A stretch of DNA of 37,716 bases from the IMG/VR virus record IMGVR_UViG_3300027749_000252, positions 1 through 37,716 of that record; one strand, written 5' to 3'. A program made the position numbers and the translations under genes. The notes beneath the pieces were generated by a model that made no database searches, was not told the DNA's origin, and saw nothing but the letters and a program-made list of their open reading frames with translations. Shown here piece by piece: positions 31,315-36,540 of this stretch (its first letter is position 1; every line of letters starts with the position of its first letter). The DNA is from a virus.

Positions 31315-32855
31315 AATTACGAGATTACCAAGAAGAAGCACTGACTGCAATTTTGGAAGATTTATCATCGAATCGAACCGCGCTTTGCGTGATGCCTACG
31401 GGAACGGGCAAGACCGAGCTTTTCCTTGCGCTAATTAATGAAGTATTGATCAGAGATCCGCTTTCACGCGTGGTCGTTTTGGTAAACAAGATCAAACTTC
31501 TTCAGCAGACCAAAAGGCGATTCGCGCCAGTGTTTGGGGAAAGCTCAATCGGACTATACTGCGGATCGGCAGGGTTCTGGGAAACAGATAAGCCGATTAC
31601 GATTGCCTCGATTCAATCCATTTTCGATATCGAGATTGAGAACCTAGGCTTGATCGTATTGGATGAAGTTCACAATGTAGGTCAGGAGTCTGGCCGATAT
31701 CGCGAGTTTTTAGATAGTCACCCTGAGAGCAGGATCGCGGCATTCACTGCGACTCCGTATCGAGCGGATGGCGTGATCTACGGGGAGAGTAGCCTATTCA
31801 AAAAGATCACCTATCAAAAGCCAATCGGCGAGATGATCGAGCGCGGTTTTTTAGTTCGCCCCACCATGAAGAAGCCTGATCATCAACATGAGACAGGCAA
31901 TCTCAGGGTTCGAGCCGGAGAGTTTATGGCAGAGGATGTCGCGCTACTTGTCGGTGATCAAGCGAAGATCAGAAAGCAGATCGCGGATGCTCTGCCCAGG
32001 ATGGAGGGCCGGAGATCCGTGGTCTGGGCTTGCGCGAATATCGCGCACTCGGAGGATGTCAGGAATTCATTGATCGCATCGGGCGAGCTTGCTGTCTGCC
32101 TTCACTCGGATATGACAACAAGGGAGAGGGATCATGCTCAAGAGGATTTCGAGTCGGGCAGAGTTCGGCATCTGGTTTTTGTCTCGATTGTCTCTGAGGG
32201 ATATGATTATCCCCCGATCGATTGCGTGGTTCTAATGCGTCCGATCAAGAGTCCTGTCCTTTATGTGCAGACCGTAGGCCGTGGCTTGCGTCCTGCGGAG
32301 GGGAAGGAAAATCTTCTGGTCATTGATTACGGGCGAGTGATTGAAACGATCGGGCCGCTTGATAGGCCGCTTGTACCAGTGAAGGGGAAGAGGAAAGCGG
32401 AGAAAGCCCCGGTTAAATTTTGCCCGGATTGCTTTGAATATATCGCGATGGCGTCCAGGCAGTGCCCGATTTGCTTGCACGATTTCGGGATTGATGGATC
32501 GCCACTTAAAAGTCTGACGGTCAAAGCTCGATTCGGTGGATCGCTTTTAAGTAGTCGCCAAAAAGAGATCGCTATCCGATCGGTCTCGATGTCTCGCTTT
32601 ATCTCGAAGAATGGGAATGAATGTCTCAAAATGACCTATCACCCCGAGAATCTGCTTGATACCGCCGTGAATGAGTTCTTCGTCTGGGGTACGGATTGGG
32701 GATATAAAAAAGCACAAAAGAGACTTATGGAGCTTCAAGTCGCATTGATGGCGAATTGCTCGGAACAGGCCACCATGCGGATTAATCGAGTCCCCAGATC
32801 GATTGAGGTCGATTTGAGCGGAAAATATCCAGAAATAAAAAAAATATCGTTCTAA
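31311..32855 (+). CDS. SF2 DEAD/DEAH-type helicase with zinc ribbon
   Basis: 514 residues. Motif I 'PTGTGKT' (29-35), Ia 'VVVLVNKIKLLQQT', II 'DEVH' (118-121), III 'FTATPYRADG' (145-154), V-VI 'VSEGYDYPPID' and 'YVQTVGRGLRPAEGK'. Residues about 368-388 hold two CxxC pairs ('FCPDCFEYI', 'QCPICLHDF'), a zinc ribbon. The C-terminal 120 residues may bind DNA. This SSL2/UvsW-like helicase is common in phages without a large replisome and may resolve replication intermediates. The start overlaps the methyltransferase stop. Confidence 0.87.
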   Translation: MKLRDYQEEALTAILEDLSSNRTALCVMPTGTGKTELFLALINEVLIRDPLSRVVVLVNKIKLLQQTKRRFAPVFGESSIGLYCGSAGFWETDKPITIASIQSIFDIEIENLGLIVLDEVHNVGQESGRYREFLDSHPESRIAAFTATPYRADGVIYGESSLFKKITYQKPIGEMIERGFLVRPTMKKPDHQHETGNLRVRAGEFMAEDVALLVGDQAKIRKQIADALPRMEGRRSVVWACANIAHSEDVRNSLIASGELAVCLHSDMTTRERDHAQEDFESGRVRHLVFVSIVSEGYDYPPIDCVVLMRPIKSPVLYVQTVGRGLRPAEGKENLLVIDYGRVIETIGPLDRPLVPVKGKRKAEKAPVKFCPDCFEYIAMASRQCPICLHDFGIDGSPLKSLTVKARFGGSLLSSRQKEIAIRSVSMSRFISKNGNECLKMTYHPENLLDTAVNEFFVWGTDWGYKKAQKRLMELQVALMANCSEQATMRINRVPRSIEVDLSGKYPEIKKISF

Positions 32856-32933
32856 GTCAAAAAAAGTCTTTTCAAAATCAAAAAAACGTATTACATTCTC
32901 TTCAAGCAGTTAAACAAAACAAAGGACAAGAAA
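32856..32933 (+). promoter_or_regulatory. A-rich leader before the small-protein/exonuclease genes
   Basis: The stretch AAAAAAAC-GTATTACATT at 32880-32897 resembles AAAAAAAC-TGTTTTACATT at 29211-29229, upstream of the Sak4 gene. These are the two places on the plus strand where a new transcript is expected. A shared phage promoter or activator site is possible. I could not place a convincing -10 box. Confidence 0.3.
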
Positions 32934-33089
32934 ATGAAATTCACAGAGCAAAATACAATCGGTTATTCACAATCAGAATTAAATGAATTGAACATTAGAT
33001 TTGAAAAAATGAAATTGGAAAATCCTGAGATCGCGGATTCAAATCTGGCAGATATCGTTTGCGAGCAATTTGATTCAGAGAGGAAATAA
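32934..33089 (+). CDS. Small hypothetical protein (51 residues)
   Basis: From the ATG at 32934, with AAAGGA eight bases upstream, to TAA at 33087-33089. The protein is mostly helical, with 'YSQSELNELNIRFEKMKLEN' in the middle and 'ADIVCEQFDSERK' at the end. The next gene begins two bases after the stop. No family recognised. It opens the exonuclease operon. Confidence 0.55.
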   Translation: MKFTEQNTIGYSQSELNELNIRFEKMKLENPEIADSNLADIVCEQFDSERK

Positions 33090-33090
33090 A

Positions 33091-33279
33091 ATGAAAATCA
33101 TCATCAAAAATAGATCAGAGATTTTAAATGAAATGACATTTGAGCAGTGGGTTCAATCCTGCGGCGATGACGAAGCGGTCGCATTAATGGAAGATCAAAA
33201 AGATATCGAGACATCCGTCCAGGATTGGAATCTGAACAATCGTTGCAAGGGATTGACAATTGAGGCGGTGATTCAATGA
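33091..33279 (+). CDS. Small acidic hypothetical protein
   Basis: 62 residues from the ATG at 33091, just after GAGAGGAAATAAA. It starts 'MKIIIKNRSEILNEMTFEQW' and is acidic in the middle ('CGDDEAVALMEDQKDIET'). The end overlaps the exonuclease start as ATGA, which suggests coupled translation and perhaps a role with it. No family recognised. Confidence 0.6.
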   Translation: MKIIIKNRSEILNEMTFEQWVQSCGDDEAVALMEDQKDIETSVQDWNLNNRCKGLTIEAVIQ

Positions 33280-34166
33280 TCGACTGGGTATCGCAAGAGA
33301 GATCCGTAGATGAATCAATTCAAGGCTCCGATGCCTGGCTAGCGGCTCGAAGATCCGGCATCGGATCGAGCGACATCGCGGTCATCATGGGGGTCAGCAG
33401 GTGGGGATCGCTCTATAACCTATGGCTCGATAAAACAGGCCAGTTGCCCGAAGAGAAGCGGTTTAAAGGAAATTGGGCAACACAGCGAGGGCATGATCTG
33501 GAAGGGCCAGCCCGAGCTATTTATGAGCAGAGAATGAATCATTTCTTCCCCCCTGCCGTGATGGTTCACCCGGAGCATAGTTTTGTGAGAGCATCTTTTG
33601 ACGGGATCAATCACCAGATCCGCAGGGTTCTTGAGATTAAATGCCCAGGCAGAGAGGCTCATGAAATGGCTAAAAAAGGGATGGTGCCGCCTTACTACTG
33701 GCCGCAGTGCCAGTGGCTCCTTATGGTATCGAATTACTCGGATCTGGACTACCTATCATGGGATGGCGAAACCGATCCCGTGATTGTGGAAGTGAAAGCA
33801 GATCCGGCATATCAGGCCGAGATGCTCGCGAAGGCTCGCGAGTTCTGGAATCTTGTAGAGACCAAGACTCCTCCCGAGACTGCGGAGATGCAGATCGAGG
33901 ATCAGGAGTTGATCGATCTTCTAATCAACAGGGATAGGCTCAAAGAGAATATCGACGCGCTCACGGCAGAACTTGACGCAATGACGGATCAAGTGAAAGC
34001 CAAAGTGCCAGAGACCGCAGAATGCGGAGATTTTAAAATCACTTGGAGTGAAGTGAAGGGATCGATCGATTACGCTAAGATTCCCGAGCTTAAATCACTC
34101 GATTTGGAGCAGTACCGAAAGAAGCCGACCAAGCGGTTTCAAATAACAAAGAAAAAGCTCGAATAA
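33276..34166 (+). CDS. YqaJ-type viral recombinase exonuclease
   Basis: 296 residues. YqaJ/lambda-exonuclease signature: 'WLAARRSGIGSSDIAVIMG' (21-39), 'GHDLEGPARAIYE' with Glu76, 'ASFDGI' with Asp109 and 'LEIKCPG' with Glu120 and Lys122. The C-terminal part is a long helical region ('RLKENIDALTAELDAMTDQV') seen in phage YqaJ proteins. It would resect double-strand ends to single strands for the Sak4/DUF669 pair encoded upstream. Confidence 0.9.
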   Translation: MIDWVSQERSVDESIQGSDAWLAARRSGIGSSDIAVIMGVSRWGSLYNLWLDKTGQLPEEKRFKGNWATQRGHDLEGPARAIYEQRMNHFFPPAVMVHPEHSFVRASFDGINHQIRRVLEIKCPGREAHEMAKKGMVPPYYWPQCQWLLMVSNYSDLDYLSWDGETDPVIVEVKADPAYQAEMLAKAREFWNLVETKTPPETAEMQIEDQELIDLLINRDRLKENIDALTAELDAMTDQVKAKVPETAECGDFKITWSEVKGSIDYAKIPELKSLDLEQYRKKPTKRFQITKKKLE

Positions 34167-34189
34167 TAAATCCCCGTTTATTTCGAGCT
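34158..34189 (+). terminator. Hairpin over the exonuclease stop codon
   Basis: GCTCGAA-TAATAAA pairs with TTTATTTCGAGC across TCCCCG, with a two-base bulge. It spans the stop codon and is followed by a second, stronger hairpin. It may protect the mRNA end or assist termination. Confidence 0.45.
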
Positions 34190-34192
34190 AAG

Positions 34193-34234
34193 TAGATGCC
34201 TGGATTTGTTTTACTGAGTCCAGGCATCTATTTT
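34193..34234 (+). terminator. Intrinsic terminator after the exonuclease gene
   Basis: TAGATGCCTGGA (34193-34204) pairs perfectly with TCCAGGCATCTA (34219-34230) across a 14-base loop, then TTTT. It separates the exonuclease from the small membrane-protein cluster. Confidence 0.75.
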
Positions 34235-34246
34235 AAAAAGGAAACT

Positions 34247-34414
34247 ATGAACAGAAAAAAAACAAAACCGAAGTGCGTATTTCTCATCAAGTACAAGGGC
34301 AAGCCGTACCGCTACATGGTGAGAGTCAACAAGGAATATGTCGGATGCTTCGAAACCGAAGCAGAAGCCGAGGCAGGGATGAAGAGATTCCTGGAGAGGA
34401 AGAAGAGAAAATGA
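34247..34414 (+). CDS. Small basic AP2-like DNA-binding protein
   Basis: 55 residues from the ATG at 34247 after AAAAAGGAAAC; a longer frame from 34196 would begin within the terminator. Three beta strands and one helix are suggested by 'CVFLIKYKGKPYRYMVRV', 'YVGCFETEAEAEAGMKRFLE', the layout of AP2/integrase-type DNA-binding domains found in phage proteins. The ends are very basic ('NRKKTKPK', 'RKKRK'). The stop overlaps the next start as ATGA. Confidence 0.6.
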   Translation: MNRKKTKPKCVFLIKYKGKPYRYMVRVNKEYVGCFETEAEAEAGMKRFLERKKRK

Positions 34415-34554
34415 CGCCAGAAGGATTTTTTTTAAAAGTAGTTTTGATTTTAGGATTGTCAATATTTATTGCCTTTAACGCGCCGGGATGGGTAACGGCT
34501 TTGCTTTTATTGGCCTTCTTTATTTGGGCTTTCTCAAAGGATGATCAAAAATGA
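34411..34554 (+). CDS. Tiny membrane protein 1 (47 residues)
   Basis: The ATG at 34411 overlaps the upstream TGA, with GGAAGAAGAG as ribosome binding site. Two hydrophobic segments ('FFLKVVLILGLSIFIAF', 'WVTALLLLAFFIWAF') are separated by 'NAPG', giving a helical hairpin with a charged tail 'SKDDQK'. The first of three consecutive, coupled membrane microproteins. A holin, antiholin or superinfection-exclusion role is possible. Confidence 0.6.
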   Translation: MTPEGFFLKVVLILGLSIFIAFNAPGWVTALLLLAFFIWAFSKDDQK

Positions 34555-34679
34555 GTCAATTCTGGTTTGAAGTGGGATGCGTGATCGCCTGGGGAATCGC
34601 AGGAGCGGCAGGGATTGGGTGTGGAATTTTAGTATTTTGGCTTTTTAGCGGAGACAAAAATGGAAGACTTTTTTACTGA
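34551..34679 (+). CDS. Tiny membrane protein 2 (42 residues)
   Basis: The ATG at 34551 overlaps the previous stop as ATGA; AAAGGA lies nine bases upstream. Starts 'MSQFWFEVGCVIAWGIAGAA', continues as one Gly/Ala-rich membrane helix with 'GILVFWLF' and a short charged tail 'SGDKNGRLFY'. Small-xxx-small glycines could pack against another helix. Its 3' end overlaps the next gene by 20 bases. Confidence 0.55.
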   Translation: MSQFWFEVGCVIAWGIAGAAGIGCGILVFWLFSGDKNGRLFY

Positions 34680-34770
34680 AATCTGGGTTCTAGTATTCGC
34701 GTCTGGATTTATTGGATCGATTGCGTTTTTGATTTTTATAACAGTTATTGAATGGAGGAAAAAGAAATGA
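34660..34770 (+). CDS. Tiny membrane protein 3 (36 residues)
   Basis: The ATG at 34660 follows GGAGA and overlaps the previous gene; the stop overlaps the next ATG as ATGA. Acidic start 'MEDFFTE', one membrane helix 'VFASGFIGSIAFLIFITV' and a basic end 'EWRKKK', which predicts an N-out, C-in single-pass protein. No family recognised. Confidence 0.5.
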   Translation: MEDFFTEIWVLVFASGFIGSIAFLIFITVIEWRKKK

Positions 34771-34943
34771 ATGATCCAGATCAAGTGATCAGAATCCCGA
34801 AGCTCACTCTTCAGCTCACCATTTTGGACGCTGAAGAGCGTGGTTATAAAAAGGCGGTAGAGGCTTTGTATGGCGATGGTTTTGATGAAGCTGGGGAGTT
34901 TTTAGATAAGGTTAGAAAGAAAGCGTTGAAAGGTGGGGAGTGA
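34767..34943 (+). CDS. Small helical protein, related to the next gene
   Basis: 58 residues, ATG at 34767 with GGAGG eight bases upstream. 'LTILDAEERGYKKAVEALYG' and 'FLDKVRKKALKGG' form charged helices. The segment 'AEERGYKKAVEAL' resembles 'AEFNRGVKSAIDML' in the next protein, so the two may be ancient duplicates. No family recognised. Confidence 0.55.
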   Translation: MNDPDQVIRIPKLTLQLTILDAEERGYKKAVEALYGDGFDEAGEFLDKVRKKALKGGE

Positions 34944-35149
34944 TGGAAACAACAAAAGAGAAAAATATGGACGAGTTTTTGCACATACATAAAGCGCAGT
35001 TTGAAGAGATTTTAAACGCTGAATTCAATCGAGGAGTGAAAAGCGCGATCGATATGCTGTCTGGCTATGATCCGCAATCAGAAGAGATCAAGTGCTGTAT
35101 CCATTCAAAAGAATGGGCCGAATGGCTAGAATCAAAGCGTAATAAATAA
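34943..35149 (+). CDS. Small helical protein, related to the previous gene
   Basis: 68 residues from the ATG at 34943, which overlaps the previous stop (TGATG). 'FLHIHKAQFEEILNAEFNRG' and 'VKSAIDMLSGY' parallel the previous gene, followed by an extra C-terminus with 'IKCCIHSKEWAEWLES'. Unknown function. It is the last gene before a terminator. Confidence 0.55.
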   Translation: METTKEKNMDEFLHIHKAQFEEILNAEFNRGVKSAIDMLSGYDPQSEEIKCCIHSKEWAEWLESKRNK

Positions 35150-35171
35150 TTTCTGCATGGTGCAGATAAGC

Positions 35172-35224
35172 TCCCCTCTCGTCTCATTAAAACCTAGATT
35201 CAATTCGGGAGGGGGGATTTTAAA
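35172..35224 (+). terminator. Terminator-like hairpin after the small-protein genes
   Basis: TCCCCTCTCG near 35172 pairs with CGGGAGGGG(GG)A near 35206-35217 with one mismatch and a loop of about 24 bases, followed by ATTTTAAAA. A small perfect hairpin CTGCA-TGG-TGCAG stands upstream at 35153-35165. Confidence 0.55.
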
Positions 35225-35233
35225 AGAGGTCTT

Positions 35234-35518
35234 ATGATTTTTTGGTTTTGTGTTGCGGTTATTTGTTTTGTATCGATTTTTTATTCATTAGTAAAAAAAG
35301 GAAAAAATGATCCTTTATTCAAGGAATGGCAGTTCTGGGTTTGGATTTTTTGTATTTCATTTATTTTAACAAAATCAGAAATTCCATTCATGATAAATGC
35401 CCTTTTAGGATGGGGTTTTATCTATTTTTATAAATGGACGGGGATTCCAAAATATCTGACCTCTTCGGCTTTTAATCTTGTAAAAAAATTTAAAATCATT
35501 CAAATTACAAAATATTAA
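35234..35518 (+). CDS. Membrane protein with about three helices, unknown
   Basis: 94 residues, AGAGG upstream. Hydrophobic segments at residues about 1-19 ('MIFWFCVAVICFVSIFYSL'), 32-45 ('WQFWVWIFCISFIL') and 52-66 ('FMINALLGWGFIYFY'), rich in aromatic residues, with a basic C-terminus. The coding sequence is much more AT-rich than the neighbouring early genes, which may mean recent gain. It could be a holin or a superinfection-exclusion protein; it ends six bases before a tRNA gene. Confidence 0.6.
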   Translation: MIFWFCVAVICFVSIFYSLVKKGKNDPLFKEWQFWVWIFCISFILTKSEIPFMINALLGWGFIYFYKWTGIPKYLTSSAFNLVKKFKIIQITKY

Positions 35519-35523
35519 AATAT

Positions 35524-35598
35524 TCACCCTTAACTCAGAAGTAGAGTGCCAAGCTGTTAACTTGGAAGTGCTAGGAGCGTTACCTAGAGGGTGAGCCA
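35524..35598 (+). tRNA. tRNA-Asn(GTT), with atypical D- and T-loops
   Basis: All stems are perfect: acceptor TCACCCT/AGGGTGA, D-stem ACTC/GAGT, anticodon stem CCAAG/CTTGG, T-stem CTAGG/CCTAG. The anticodon loop CTGTTAA is canonical, anticodon GTT at 35556-35558. G and an encoded CCA end the gene. The D-loop is AGAAGTA, without the usual GG, and the T-loop is AGCGTTA in place of TTCRANN, so the standard elbow contacts are changed. It may be a functional divergent tRNA or a degenerate one. T-rich sequence follows. Confidence 0.7.
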
Positions 35599-35608
35599 TT
35601 TTTTAAGG

Positions 35609-35684
35609 CGGCCCGTCCCGAGTCGAACGGAATCATCAAGGAAGCGTCCTTACCTTGATTGCTCTGCCATTGAGCTAACGGGCC
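35609..35684 (-). tRNA. tRNA-like element without a normal anticodon loop
   Basis: On the minus strand: acceptor GGCCCGT/ACGGGCC, D-arm GCTC-AATGGCA-GAGC and a canonical T-loop TTCGACT with stem TCCG/CGGG. The anticodon arm is 25 bases, not 17: ATCAAGG/CCTTGAT (7 bp) with an 11-base interior that can close as AAG/CTT around GACG. No arrangement gives a 7-base loop on a 5-bp stem. CCA is not encoded (CCT). It begins four bases after the endolysin stop and is convergent with the tRNA-Asn. No amino acid can be assigned. Confidence 0.55.
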
Positions 35685-35688
35685 ATAA

Positions 35689-36072
35689 TCAAGGCATATA
35701 AAAGCGTTTGCCGGACATTGGAGGTGATATTTGAAAGTGCATCCACCCCACGGTCGCGCTCGGATGCTCGCACCACAGGCCGATCCTGGCGAGTGTGGCT
35801 TCGTTCTCCAGACACCACTTACCGAGTGATCCGCCCTTGTCGGCAATATCGCAAGCTGATCCACTAAGATGGAGTGATAGTTTTGCCTTTGTTTTACCCT
35901 GGGCAATCAGTTCCGCTTGTTGTGCGTCTGATCTGAGTCCCGAGGTAACAATCATCGGTTTTGCCCAGATCGCTCGAAGTTCGTTCATGCGTTCGAGCAG
36001 AATGCCGAGATTCTTGTCGATAACCGGAGTAGTGGGATATTTGTGCGGATTTAATTCTTTTAATACGATCAT
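35689..36072 (-). CDS. M15-family peptidoglycan endolysin
   Basis: 127 residues. Begins 'MIVLKELNPHKYPTTPVID', typical of phage M15_3 peptidases. Zinc ligands are His68 and Asp75 in 'LHLSGSACDIAD' and His112 in 'GWMHFQI'. 'VTSGLRSDAQQ' (42-52) is also conserved. It would cut the peptide cross-links of the wall. There is no signal peptide, so export needs a holin. A hairpin stands directly upstream of the start and could hide the ribosome binding site. It is the last protein gene of the late block. Confidence 0.9.
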   Translation of the reverse strand: MIVLKELNPHKYPTTPVIDKNLGILLERMNELRAIWAKPMIVTSGLRSDAQQAELIAQGKTKAKLSLHLSGSACDIADKGGSLGKWCLENEATLARIGLWCEHPSATVGWMHFQISPPMSGKRFYMP

Positions 36073-36082
36073 AAAATGGAAC

Positions 36083-36106
36083 GGCCCCTTCCCGAAGGAA
36101 GAGGCC
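36083..36106 (-). promoter_or_regulatory. TTCG-capped hairpin before the endolysin start
   Basis: On the minus strand GGCCTCTTCC-TTCG-GGAAGGGGCC forms a 10-bp stem (one G-T pair) with a very stable UUCG loop, ten bases from the endolysin ATG. The only Shine-Dalgarno-like sequence (GAAGGGG) is in the 3' arm. It may be a translation-control hairpin or a weak terminator; the T-run after it is poor. Confidence 0.5.
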
Positions 36107-36151
36107 CTAAAAAGTAGGATTTTATCCCCAGTCCCTCACAAAACCAATGTA

Positions 36152-36322
36152 TCAAGCCTCTGATTTAACTTCTTCAAGTTTCGGTGCTTCAGGTGCTTTT
36201 TCTTCGATTGCTTGCGCACCTTGTTGAATTTCCTGAACGAGACCCAATACAGACTTCGCAGGAAGTTCTAGGATTACAGCCACCATTTTATCAAACAGTT
36301 CTTTTGACAGTACAATTTTCAT
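36152..36322 (-). CDS. Small hypothetical protein (56 residues)
   Basis: ATG at 36322, preceded by AAGGAGATTGAT, so the longer frame from 36370 is not used. 'KIVLSKELFDKMVAVILELP' and 'VLGLVQEIQQGAQAIEE' are helices; the end is Pro/Glu-rich ('KAPEAPKLEEVKSEA'). It lies between two other small late genes and the endolysin. No family recognised. Confidence 0.6.
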   Translation of the reverse strand: MKIVLSKELFDKMVAVILELPAKSVLGLVQEIQQGAQAIEEKAPEAPKLEEVKSEA

Positions 36323-36350
36323 ATCAATCTCCTTGTCTGCAATTTTTGCA

Positions 36351-36530
36351 TTAGGCTTGCAAATAGTCAATAATTGCTTGCACCCGAGCGATTTCAGCCT
36401 CGATCACTCTTTCCTGATTTTTAAGATTCGCAAGTTCGTACTGACGTTCAATCAGATACTGATCTTTTTCCACGGTAGTCTGGGTTGTGATGATTACGCT
36501 GTCTTCCTGTACTTCAATTTGATCTGCCAT
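36351..36530 (-). CDS. Small coiled-coil protein (59 residues)
   Basis: ATG at 36530 with AAAGGAGAAAAT upstream, TAA at 36353-36351. An N-terminal stretch 'MADQIEVQEDSVIITTQTTV' is followed by one long helix ('ERQYELANLKNQERVIEAEI') likely to form a coiled coil. It follows the giant fiber stop by ten bases, the place of small fiber-associated proteins. Function not known. Confidence 0.6.
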   Translation of the reverse strand: MADQIEVQEDSVIITTQTTVEKDQYLIERQYELANLKNQERVIEAEIARVQAIIDYLQA

Positions 36531-36540
36531 ATTTTCTCCT

